DNA from: Ptychodera flava
Taxonomy: Eukaryota; Hemichordata; Enteropneusta; Ptychoderidae
Assembly: GCF_041260155.1 (NCBI RefSeq)
Contig: NC_091928.1
Span: 42,469,327 to 42,533,326, forward strand
Direction: 5' to 3'
DNA: 64,000 bases
In this document: positions 45,311 through 55,807 of the stretch, piece by piece
Layout of the letters: every line of letters begins with the position of its first letter
Numbering within the stretch: position 1 is the stretch's first letter
Translations under genes and position numbers: made by a program
The notes under the pieces: generated by a model
The model's database searches: none
What the model saw: only the letters and a program-made list of their open reading frames with translations
What the model was told of the DNA's origin: nothing

Positions 45311-47490
45311 AAAGTATGTCAGGTCATCGAGTGTAGAGTTGCTGTATAACTATACCTGACCGTAGGAAAAAACTTGTTTGGTTGGTAACCATGACAGCGG
45401 CCAGGCACAAACATCAGTGTTGGTACACAATCTGCAGGGGGCAGGACTTGGCAGGAGGTCAGGCCATATTCAAATATTGCACCTAGACGAACTTTCACGG
45501 CTTGGTTTTGGAATGTAAGACGACCAAGCGTGGCCCTCTTTCTTCTACTCATACAACATGATTCTACGACTGGAATGTGATCCATGTGAATCATTGATCT
45601 ATGGCCCATTCCGTTCTATGGCCCTAATCGTCCCCTGAACCTCGCAATTTATTTGCCGGCAGGTTATAACAACAATCAGAGATTTTTGGCGTGATATTAT
45701 CAAATTACACTTCTGCTATTCATTCTCGGTTGCCTTCATCGTATGGTCATTAGTTGACAATGACTGGACAGTTCTGAGCAATCTGTTGACAGAAGCAGGA
45801 AAATGTTATGATGGTGTCGATAGCCTAGGGGACACGAATCATACCTCTTGCCGTAATTTCGTGGCGGGTTTTTATTTTAGCGACTGGAAAGGGTTCTGAA
45901 GAGTTTAAATTTGGCGACTTAATCCTACCCGAAGGATCCATAGACCATACAATCACACAAAAATACAATCCAACATATCTGCAATGAGCCCTATATTACT
46001 TCAACGCAAGCTTCCTCATCAAAATAAGGAAGCGTTCCTAGGTCACTCCGACTGTATTCTACTCTAACGTTTAGCGCTGGACCATTTGATATCTTGCGGG
46101 TGGTCTGGAAGATTGATCAGGTGGCGTTATTGTTTTTCTACCTGCTCCACTTGGCCATATTGTTTACCCTACCTTTATGAATTCTCTCAACTATTTTTCA
46201 CTCTCCTGCTTAGAAGGCCCTTTACTGATATTAACATTCAAAGTGTTAACTGTTCAACAATTACATAATACGTTTGATATGCAGTTCACTTAGGGTGACC
46301 TCAGTTAGATTTGTTCAAATCGTGGTACATATTTTTATTTTTAAGGCAATGTTGTTATTTTTGGTGAAAATGTCTTTAAAATTATTATTCTCCAAAACTA
46401 CAGGTCCGATAGCCATGATATTTAGTATATAGGTCCCTAGGAATGATCTATTTCAGATTTGTAAAGTTGTGCAGAAATATTAAAATTTGTATTTTTAAGG
46501 CAATTTTTGTCATTTTTTGTCAAAAATTTATTCCACCAAAACCGTATACAGGTTTACAGGGATGACATGTTCTTAGGGATGATCTTAATGTGATATGTTC
46601 ACATCATGATGAAATCTTCAATTTTGTATTTTTGCAGCTATTTTTACGATTTTTTTCAGGCCACCGAAATGAGCTATCAAAAATGTTCACCTTTTTCATC
46701 AACACATGTGTCACAAATAGTTATTCACTACATAACACGGCCGAACAATATCGGCCGCTAGGTCGCATGTTTCAATCTTCTAGACCCTTACAATACCAAA
46801 TGGTTTACGCCTCTTTTCATTCATCGTATCCGTGAACTGAAAGCGGTTATTCAATATATAGGTAAACTGAATTCATGATTTGACTGCATTTTTCGGTAAG
46901 AAGGGCAAATTACCCCCCCCCCCCCCCACGCCTCCCCCGCGATGAAATGAAGCGCATCTTATTTGATCACGAACAGTCGCACAAGAACGATAAATATGGT
47001 GAACTGATCCATAAAAAACATGTATGCGTCGAAAGTAGAAAAGGAGTAATCTTGTAACAAGAAAATATAAATTGTGTCATAATATGGCGTCAGCTTACAT
47101 TCTTTTCACAAGTTTCCATGCTCCAGTGGAGATCGTTTAACAAAAGTTGTTGAAGAACACTAAATTTTGGGTTTTCCCGGGGCAGTCTTGATGGGGCCAT
47201 TTTACATTATCCCAAACCCTGACATTAATGACGCCCTGTGCTACCGTTTGTAATGGTGATTGATGGAAACGCTGTCTTTGCCCACAAATATTCACTCGCG
47301 ATCGTACCCAGCAATGTTGTTGCCCAAACCATCGAATCGCAGTCACATTTCTATAGCTCACCCACGGGCTGCTTCCCCAGCATTTCAAACAAAGTCAATG
47401 TACCGTATCTTTACCTGCATATCACAAAAACACAAACTCTGACCCTTTTTGCCCTTTTACGTGCACACACATTTGCGAAAATGTTTATTC
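45311..47490. other. Intergenic; dispersed repeat at 46290-46640
   Basis: 46290-46640 contains about two units of the GGTCNAAAA dispersed repeat (TTTTTAAGGCAAT, TATAGGTCCCTAGGNATGAT, TTGTCAAAAATTTATTC). A C-run lies at about 46913-46927. A 96-codon minus-strand frame at 45319-45609 is unassigned. Confidence 0.45.
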
Positions 47491-48646
47491 ATGGGCTGTT
47501 GGCTGGCAGAGCACCTAGCAACGCTGGTAAACTTCGAATTGCTTGCGGAGCATTTGTCTCCAGTCCACGCAATAGCAAAAGAGGCGGCGATGGCTGGTAC
47601 TTTGGAAGTTTCGGCAATGCCAATTTCTGACGTGAAGCCTACAATGGAAGCAAAGATGAGTAGCCATAAAGCTCGGACGTTTTTTCTATGAATACACTGT
47701 AAATATTGCTGATACTGTTAAACAAATGGCGAGAGATGGGTTGCTTTCGATGCCTAAACTTACCTTTCTTGTACACGGTTTTGGCAGTCGCAGTGGCGCA
47801 AGCTGGATTCACGATGCACGATCAGAAATGCTCAGACAAAACCCTAGGCAGGCGGTTGTGAATATCGGATGGCAAAAGGGAGTCTCTGAAGACTGAACGG
47901 AGTTCTTCTTGAAAGGTCTACCCAGCCCATCAAAGCTTCATTTTTCTGGAGGACCCTTTCGCACCGTGATGAACTTCATAGGTTCAGCGTCCAACGTCGA
48001 TCCGCACACCATCTACAGAAGAGCGGCGGCAACAAGTCAAAGAGTTGGTGCGTGGTTGGGACAACTAGCAGCTGCAATCAAACAAACACAGCCAAAAATT
48101 CAGATTGAAGGTGTTGGTCACAGCCTGGGAGCGCATCTGCTTGGCAAGGCTGGACGCTCAAGTCGTGCCTTTTCAAGGATAACAGGCCTCGATCCTGCCG
48201 GCCCGGAATTCGAAGAACGTCACACCGGCAAGTTGTTGAAATCGTCCGACGCAACTCTGGTGGATGTTATCCACACATGTGGCTTCAGTGACGGTCTTAG
48301 TATCCCAATTAATCATTATGGTACACTTAAGCCACTCGGTACGGTTGATTTCTACCCCAACTATGGCTACAGTCAGGATGGTCGCGATACTTTCGCAGGT
48401 GGAAGCCACTGTCGTGTCTTGGACTATTTCGTCCATAGTATAAGGCATCCCGGCAAATTTACAACAAACGTGGCTCTGGATGGGACTCCTCGATATAACG
48501 TACCAGTGTTTAAAACCAAGAAAGGGCGCTCTGAGGCAGAGATGGGATACCACTGTAAGGAAAATTTCAGCGGACTGTATTTTATTTCCATAGCGGCTGG
48601 CGATGTGCCATTTAAATATAATATGGCTGAACTCATGTTAGGATAA
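47491..48646 (+). pseudogene. Lipase copy 4: broken, shortened paralogue
   Basis: Opposite strand to the other copies. Starting from ATG 47491 it reads MGCWLAEHL and then AMPISDVKPTMEAKM, the family N-terminus. The frame breaks in a T-run near 47680-47685 (stop at 47689-47691); in the shifted frame YEYTVNIADTVKQM and KLTFLVHGF continue. A second stop (TGA, 47894-47896) follows WQKGVSED. The same frame then stays open to 48646 with YRRAAATSQ, GHSLGAHLLGKAGR (Ser), GLDPAGPEFE (Asp) and SHCRVLDYF (His). Between the W and YRRAAAT there are only about 47 codons against about 110 in the intact copies. LDW is changed to IGW. It shares the longer MxC(W/F) N-terminus with copy 1. Most likely a pseudogene. 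Confidence 0.82.
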
Positions 48647-48649
48647 TTG

Positions 48650-49115
48650 CTGTAGGTAAAATGTAAATTTCAATTTTGTAAATTTTTTTTGAAGGGAAAA
48701 TTCAATACTGACACCAAATTATCATCTTCTAGTTCATATTGAGACATTGGTATAATACACAATCAGGAAAACGTACACATGTAAATTTCTTTCTCCTGCC
48801 TTAGCAATGTGGTTAAGGAAAGAGTACAATAATTTGTATAGGGGCAAGAGAGCAAAACAACCGAAGGCTCAAGATAAAGCGACATGGTGTTTAGGGAATA
48901 GGACGTGAAAAGTCTTGAGAATAATAAGGATTAACTCAAATCAGACTCAGATGTCACAAATTAAGAAGGACGTTCTAAAGTTGTCCAATGAAAAGGGTGT
49001 ATTCCAATGACTGACTATTATTGTATATGCAATAGCTGAGCGTAAGTTCATCTGTAATTGAGACATTGTTATCATTGACAACAGTTTGTGCTGATTATAT
49101 ATATATATATATATT

Positions 49116-49177
<62 letters not shown>

Positions 49178-50447
49178 CATCATGCTACCATGCGCCATTC
49201 TGATTGGACGAGCGCTTACTCTATCGATGCTAAAATACTGTTTTAGCACTGATAGCAGTGCTAAAAACGGGTCTCTAAACCAGCATTTCTGAAAATTGCC
49301 CAGTCGGTGCATTTGAACGATCTATCTAACTTAATCCGAAACAGTCCGCTTTGTTTCAAAGACCGGAGTCCGAATTTCGAAACAGAGATAAAGTGTGGGT
49401 CTGTAACTCTTCTCTTATTGAAAATAAGCGGATATCGATGATGAAAGAAATCTCCGAAGCAACACATTGATTTGGGTCTGACCGTATGATGATGTACACA
49501 ATTGCATAGGGTAACAGCGCACTGTGTAGTTTGCTTGATTCAGCAGGGGTCGAGACCGCTCTTTAAAATGCAGCTGTATTATTCGTTCATACATAAATAA
49601 ATTGAAACTTCCTCACAGTAGCGGTATGTCAGATATTCTTTCCAAAAGTTTGGGCTGTAACAGACCAGAGTGTTCTAACAATGTAGGCCAAGAAGTTCAA
49701 AATAATAATGCGATGATTCCTGGCGACTGCGACGAAAATCGCTGTGTCAGCGTCCTGCTCTTGCTGAATAGGGCAAAACATTCTGCTGAACTGTTTATAA
49801 TAGCTGCCGTAATCCCATGTCTGGATTATTTCAAAACTGCACGTTTTCTGGTACAAATTATCAATCAAATCATCCATCCGAAATATCCATCAAAAATAGA
49901 ACCTGTTACCTCACTGCACCACCTGTTTGAATGTTGCGACGGTTGGGGCATACCGTACTGAATGAAACAAATCTATTTTTAGTACGCCAAAAAAGCCAGG
50001 GCTATTGTTTTTATGTAAAATTACAAAAACTATTGTAAATTTTTCTTTTGCTTTGAACTCTTAAGCAATTTCTATGTCTGCAGCAGGTAGTTTTATTATT
50101 AGTGTAGTGTTCGTGTTGCATTTAAATAGTAATGAAATATAGATGAACGTAATGCGTATGTTGTCGTAGGATATTGTGTTCGTGTGTTGTCAACGTAATT
50201 CAAACTTATAAAAATGCTCGGTCTCGATGTTCGATCTCTCAGACGTCTGTTTCCTGCATTTGGGGCTGAAACTGACGAAAGTACCGGAGCAAGACAACAA
50301 AGGCACATATGATATAGCACATAGCATATAGCACTCGCCTATCGGCTCGGGCTATATATGTCGCGCATTGGACCAAAATCTCGTGTATAGCCTCCTGCGG
50401 CGGGGGTTATTGCTAAAACAGATTACTTCAAGTACAAAGTAATGAAA
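48650..50447. other. Intergenic, with a TA microsatellite
   Basis: (TA)n from about 49096 to 49175. The 119-codon frame at 49602-49961 has no recognisable domain. No other feature. Confidence 0.45.
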
Positions 50448-51410
50448 TCTAATATTATATAGGGCTCAGCCCTTTGTGTCGCGCCAGGGGTTAAGATTGG
50501 CTATGTTATTTGTATTAATTCATGATAAACTGTAATTGTTACTTCATAAACGTTTATATGACAACTATGCCCAGTTTCCCTCTGATGAAAGCAGTTCACG
50601 TACGTACACGACGTCAAACCTGCAACAGGGCAGGTATAGATTTTCTGTAGCGTGTAAAAAATTTGGACAAAAATTGGCAATTTTTAAAATGATAACAGCC
50701 TATTGCGTTAAATAAGGGACTATTATGCAATCATTATCATTGCGATGGTAACCGCACTGCCCACCTTCCACTTGCAAGCTGAAAACTATAGCGTTCCGTC
50801 TAAAAACTGGTAATTTTTGAATCTAATTATTTACACAGGGGGCACTCTTCTATAATTCATCCCAGCATTCTTTGCGTATGCCCCCGTTCATATGCACGAC
50901 AGTTTTCTCCCTTTATCTATAATATTATATAGGGCTCAGCCCTTGGTGTCGCGCCAGGCGTTGAGATTAAAAATGTTATTTGTATCGATTCATGATTAGT
51001 GATCATAAAGGATAAAATAGAATTAATTGTTACTTTCTATATACGTTTGTACAAGTATGACCGGTTTACCCTCTGATGACAGTTCACGTACACGATGTCA
51101 GACCCAGTAGGTATAGATTTTCTGTTATGTGTAAAAAAGTTTGACATAAATTTGCAATTTTTACCATGATTACCATCTATTGTGTTTAACAAGGGACGTA
51201 TTGTGCCATCATTAACTTTGCAATAGTAACTGTACCGCCCAACTTCCGATATTGTATAAAGCTGACAACCAGCGTTACTTCTAAAAATGGGTAAATTTTG
51301 CACATAGTTATTGACACAGAGGGCGCCTTTCTAAGTTCAATCCCAGCATTCTTTGCGAATGTTCTCGTTCATATGCACGACAGTTTTCTCTTTTCTTTTA
51401 ATTTTTAGGC
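50448..51410 (+). repeat. Two tandem ~480-bp units (GGGCTCAGCC family)
   Basis: Unit 1 is 50448-50925 and unit 2 is 50926-51410. Both begin AATATTATATAGGGCTCAGC, include TGTCGCGCCAGG, TATAGATTTTCTGT, GGTAA/AGTAACTGTACCGCCCA-like blocks, and end CCCAGCATTCTTTGCG, TTCATATGCACGACAGTTTT. A third copy lies at 31638-32110. Confidence 0.85.
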
Positions 51411-51422
51411 GTGATAAGAAAT

Positions 51423-51890
51423 TTTGTATCAGCGACAGGGTGGTTAATAATAATTACTCGTTAATAAAAAAGATATATTTTATTAATGGCATGTTATAAA
51501 ATAATAGAGAGCACGTTTCGAATTTGTTTATTTACGAGCACTCAAAAAAACATGGCGGCGCCCACGAAAGAAGGGTACACTTCCGGTTACTCGCATAGTA
51601 TATTATGAATAAGCGCATGCGTAGTCAGTAAGCCGCTGGCGCGACTATTAACGATATTTTGTATCAGCGACAAGGTGCATAATAACATTTACTGGCTAAT
51701 AAAAGAGGTATATTTTATAAAAGGCATGTTATATAATGGTAATTTGTTTCGTATTTGTTTATTTACGAGTACTCAAAAAAAAAACATGGCGGCGCCCATG
51801 AAAGAAGGGTACACTTCCGGTTACTCGCATAGTATAATATGTAACAGGTCTGACCTGAGAGCGAGCGCAGCGTAGGGTATATCGTCATTG
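51423..51890 (+). repeat. Two tandem ~235-bp units, each with an ATGGCGGCGCCC micro-frame
   Basis: Units start at TTTTGTATCAGCGACA (51423 and 51657). Each contains CATGGCGGCGCCCA followed by GAAAGAAGGGTACACTTCCG and GGTTACTCGCATAGTAT. The frame MAAP(T/M)KEGYTSGYSHSI is identical except for one residue. It may be duplicated promoter/first-exon sequence. Confidence 0.75.
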
Positions 51891-52146
51891 ATGTTTTCAG
51901 GCAACAGCATGCTAATTTCTGTGTTTGATGCATGATGCATATCTTTGCCATTGAGGTTGAATTGTTGTCAATTGTTTTCTAGAATAACATTTATAGCAAT
52001 TTAACTCGGAAATGCCAAGTTCACTAACGAAAATTATTTAAAACTGGTAAATTATATGATTCCGATCAGTTTATTATATTAAACAGGGGCGGGAACAGAG
52101 GCAGTCTAATGTAAAACACGTACTTGATATTCCCGTCGGCAGCTAG

Positions 52147-52470
52147 CTCTCAGCGCACGAATTTAATTCTCGCGTGAGTTGACCGTTCGTTCTCGCGAGA
52201 GTAGGCTTGTTTCAAAATGGCGGCGCCTAGTGATGACCGAACCGGGCTTTCAAAAGTGATCGAAAATAGTCATTTTGAACCAAATTTCACACTTTCTTTG
52301 AAACAGAGAGATTCTTTTGTCGGAAATACACATTGTGGAGTAAGATTTGTGGTAGATGATATCTTTAATTTCACGCAATCCGTGTAAAAGTATTCAAAAT
52401 GGCCGCCTCCATGGAAGTGCTGTCTTTTCAAACTCGTAGGTATATAGAGATTCCATTCTAAATTTCTTGT
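52147..52470 (+). repeat. Dispersed repeat with short open frame, copy 2
   Basis: Inverted partner of 13963-14262. It contains CAAAATGGCGGCGCC and a 56-codon frame (MAAPSDDRTGLSKVIEN at its start). The flanking region has GAGCGAGCGCAGCG-like motifs, as has the other copy. Confidence 0.7.
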
Positions 52471-53043
52471 ACACGCGTTAGTCTTAATGCTCGCGTTCGG
52501 CCGCTCTCGCTGCGCTCGATATAAAACCATTCATGTCAAGGTCATGCAGTGAATGAATTTCCACATCTCATCGTACAATAACACAAAAGTAAAAGTTTGA
52601 TAATTAAAGACTAATTTAAATGAAACAATGTGAGACTAAATGGAATCAATATTTTTTTTACCAAATTTGCCATTATTACACCCAAATTTCTGAGATTGAA
52701 ACATGTATTTGATGGAATATATTAACCTTCCAGTATTGTCTATTTGTAAAACATAAGTAGCATCTACGTCGTATATGTCTTGTTTCTTTTGAAAGAAAAA
52801 CTCGGTAAGTCACTGTGCTCAGTTAATCACAATTTGGCAAAATGTATAGACAGGGATTCATAATTTGCATACTCCCTCATGATTGTCATTTTGTGTGCTC
52901 TTCATCTGGTGCCATTTACCTGGCAAGATTAAGATCTTACCGTAGGAATATGGCTTTTCAACCTGCTGATAAGGTGACGTGTTGAACACCTGCTAGCAGA
53001 ACCATGCAATACATGTTTATTTTGACCCTTCATGCATCCTAAT
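52471..53043. other. Intergenic, no feature recognised
   Basis: Nothing supportable was found. Confidence 0.5.
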
Positions 53044-53100
53044 CAATACGGCTAGTTTTCAATCGGATTCGAACCCACAACATACGGCATCAGTCGCCTA
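53044..53100 (-). mobile_element. tRNA-derived SINE fragment (B-box half)
   Basis: The minus strand contains GCTAGGCGACTGATGCCGTA, TGTTGTGGGTTCGAATCCGA (B-box GGTTCGAATCC) and AAACTAGCCGTATT. The longer copy at 62914-63012 also has the A-box. The 5' half is missing here. Confidence 0.6.
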
Positions 53101-53472
53101 GCTGAAATATGCGGCAATGTGATAATTTTGTTTTGGGAGGCTTGAAAAATTTTGATCATTTACACGGGGGTCTTGAATATTTTTAGGGTATCGAGGGGGA
53201 CCTGGGAAAAATAAGATTTCAATTGTGATCCCTCTTGCCCCCCCCCCCCCCACCATTTTTGTGAACGCAAATGCTGAATGGAACCAACTTTCCATGTGAC
53301 GCCGTTAAAAAGCGGTCTAACGTTTGGTGGCGCTCGCAGTCACATGGTACAGGTTATCGCAAAGGTCATTGCAGATTAGAGTGAGGGCGCAGGCTGAAGG
53401 CAAAGCATGCAAAGGTGGTGTTCGAAAGCACAGCAAGAAGATAGGAGGAGCAGTAGCCCTTTAGCGTACGTA

Positions 53473-53560
53473 GTTGGCGCCCGACAAATTCTTAAAAATC
53501 ACACCATTTAATGTTCTCTCAGCTGTAACAGACCATTTGCGATTTTTTAACATTTCCAAG
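53473..53560 (+). CDS. Possible exon before a consensus donor
   Basis: Open frame LAPDKFLKITPFNVLSAV then TDHLRFFNISK ends exactly at AAG|GTAAGTA (donor at 53561). An AG precedes it at 53471-53472, and another acceptor (TCTCTCAG) lies inside at 53521. The product is unknown, and a hAT-like MITE begins 13 bp after the donor. Confidence 0.25.
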
Positions 53561-53573
53561 GTAAGTAAACGAA

Positions 53574-54123
53574 GAATTACAGTCAACTCGCACCTTTTGC
53601 CGCCCAAAACCAACTCGCCCGATTCCAACTCGCCCCATGCCAACTCGCCCGTTGTTTGAGATGTAGGCCAACATTCCATGAACGCAAACCCGATGGCCCG
53701 AGGCCAGCTACCGGTATTTTCAAACCGGGCCAGTAACTCGTCACAAAGACGGTCCTGCTGTTCTTAAGGACATGAGCCAGTAACTGCAGTAACTTTTCCT
53801 ATACGTAAAGAAACCGAACAAAATTTATTCTTTAAAGAGATTTGCAAATCGTAAAATTCGCAAATAAAAAAAATTTACGTGTTTGCACATATTTCAAGCC
53901 CTAGCCCACACCTGTGGTTATGTTAGAAATATTTGTTGTAGGCTGTTTAAAGAAATACGTGTAAAACGTTTTTATACGTACCATGTACTCATAAAAATTG
54001 CAAAATAGTATCGGGCGAGTTGGCATCGGGCGAGTTGGCATCGGGCGAGTTAGTATCGGGCGAGTTGGCATCGGGCGAGCTGATTCAGTGTGGGTTGGAA
54101 AAGGTGCGAGTTGACTGGTACCC
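53574..54123. mobile_element. hAT/P-like non-autonomous element with 8-bp target duplication
   Basis: 550 bp flanked by TAAACGAA at 53566-53573 and 54124-54131. Terminal inverted repeats share CAGTCAACTCGCACCTTTT. Both subterminal zones carry arrays of a 15-16 bp motif (CCAACTCGCCCGAT on the left, five ATCGGGCGAGTTGGC-type units at about 54009-54085 on the right). It does not encode a transposase. An 8-bp duplication is typical of hAT and P elements. Confidence 0.85.
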
Positions 54124-54170
54124 TAAACGAATACGCTAGTCACAGTATTCGCAGGATCGGTACATTCCTT

Positions 54171-54232
54171 CGTACGGTGCTGTGTGTTCCCGGCGTTATA
54201 CCGCCTGCACCGTGAACACACAGCACGGTACG
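54171..54232. repeat. Strong stem-loop (~23-bp arms)
   Basis: CGTACGGTGCTGTGTGTTC pairs with the complement of GAACACACAGCACGGTACG around an 18-bp loop. GATCGGTACA occurs on both sides (about 54155 and 54242), possibly a flanking duplication. Confidence 0.75.
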
Positions 54233-54451
54233 CAGGGCTAGATCGGTACAATGATGTACCATGTACGATATGGCCGGGCCCTCGCCTCGCCGCGTCGTTG
54301 TGTCGGGATGATATGGGATGGAGGTAGAAACGAGACCAAGTTCCGCGCTACCGTGATGCGGGTAGCTAATAGGTACATGTTAAACTGTGGTACCGTTGTC
54401 TGTAACCGTAAACATCGCCACTGCAATGAATTTCTACTCTGGGCTGGTATC

Positions 54452-54547
54452 CACAGGCACTCGACTCAATGCAAGCGAAACCATCACTGATAATTATCAC
54501 TGGTTGCATCTGTGACAGTTTCGCTTGCATTGATTCGAGTGCCTGTG
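54452..54547. repeat. Stem-loop (~29-bp arms)
   Basis: CACAGGCACTCGACTCAATG, then CAAGCGAAAC, pairs with the complement of GTTTCGCTTG and CATTGATTCGAGTGCCTGTG. The loop contains a second small palindrome around TGATAATTATCA. Confidence 0.75.
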
Positions 54548-55070
54548 TTCTTATCCGTACAGTTCCAACATGTTGTGTTGTGACCTTATAATGTTGAGTT
54601 GTTGTTGTACAACTACGGGGCAGATCGTCTATGTAGCCCGACACGAACACCAACTGTCTGATACCGGCTATCAAATACTATGAAAAATAGTAAAGAATGA
54701 GCTACAAAATCACTATCAGTTTTAAGTTGCAGGTAGAGTAAGTCTGTAACATTTTATAAAATACTATAAAAATAGTAGAAAGTGAGCAACCAGCTGAAAG
54801 TTAGTTGAGACATTAAACTTGTACACTACGCATATCATTACAACTAAAAGGGCTCGTATTCATAGCAGTTCGCGATGGAGTTGTCTCTCCAGGAGTCCTG
54901 CACAAGTTGATTATATTCTGACGCCATACACCATGGCGGTATGCTGGCAGAGCACTGGAGAGAGTGCTATATATAGTTTAACCTTAGACACTGGACTTTA
55001 TACGTCCATGGTTTAACAACAGTTCCTCCACACACCTTTTCACCATATTGGCTCAGCCTGAAGGCCTAGT

Positions 55071-55094
55071 CTATTGACACCTGGGTGTCAATAG
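55071..55094. repeat. 24-bp palindrome CTATTGACACC/GGTGTCAATAG
   Basis: Perfect 11-bp arms with a 2-bp loop. The half GGTGTCAATAGC recurs at 55525-55536, just beyond the right end of the GTTGTTG MITE, so the two may mark an older insertion or duplication event. Confidence 0.7.
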
Positions 55095-55125
55095 CTATGT
55101 AGGGCTTCTCCAGGTTAATTTGACA

Positions 55126-55512
55126 CCAGAGGGAACCCAGAAATCTGGTTGTTGTTGTCTGTGTTGTTTATGTTTGTATTAGTTGCCTTGTTGTTGTTGA
55201 CCAATAAAATTCAACGAACATAACTATTGTGTTGTTGTTTCAACCGTAATGTAGATGTCGCAACCGATTGCAACTCTCTCCTAACGTACAATCTCTGTGT
55301 ACATTAGGTGAGAGTTAACATTGAGTCAAATAATGATAGGGTCTTTGCATTGTTGGTATGACATCGACATTATGTTTGCAATTACAACGACACAACAGTT
55401 GTGTTTGTTTAATTTAATTGTCAATAACAACAACGTGACTAATATAAACATAAACAACAATACAAACAACAACAACAACAACAACAACCAGATTTCTGGG
55501 TTCTCTATCAGT
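55126..55512. mobile_element. GTTGTTG-rich palindromic MITE, copy 2
   Basis: Inverted arms carry AACCCAGAAATCTGGTTGTT, GTTTATGTTTGTATTAGT, GACCAATAAAATTCAACGAA and GGTAATGTAGATGTC-like blocks, with a central near-palindrome (CTCTCTCCTAACGTACA). Related to 42214-42764. It lies about 300 bp before the TMEM86-like start codon. Confidence 0.75.
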
Positions 55513-55807
55513 GTTTTGACACAGGGTGTCAATAGCAAACTGAATGAATTCTGCAGCATGTTATGGAACAGAATTCAAAATTCAAAGTATAAGAAAAATA
55601 ACGACATGGAAGTACTTGCCTTTGATTTTGTCAAAAAAGTCATTATTAGCAAACTCCGATTCTGAGGAATGTTTCTTCACTTTGCTTTAGCCTTCTTACC
55701 ATATCAACACACCAATGAAATTCACTATTTTGTAAAAATTTTACAAGGCATTTCAATATGCTTTCTCTACCAATATGTCAAACAAATACTCTTGATTACT
55801 CTGATAG

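Noticed and set aside
45319..45609. 96-codon minus-strand frame with several Cys
   Set aside because: It looks somewhat protein-like but matches no family I know and lacks splice signals or neighbours; not supportable.
8269..48646. Bacterial-style operon or horizontal transfer of the lipases
   Set aside because: The genes are spaced by many kilobases, on both strands, with eukaryotic-style leader splice sites and AT-rich flanks; local duplication explains them.
49602..49961. 119-codon frame
   Set aside because: No canonical start, no recognisable domain, and an overlapping antisense frame of similar length; probably chance.
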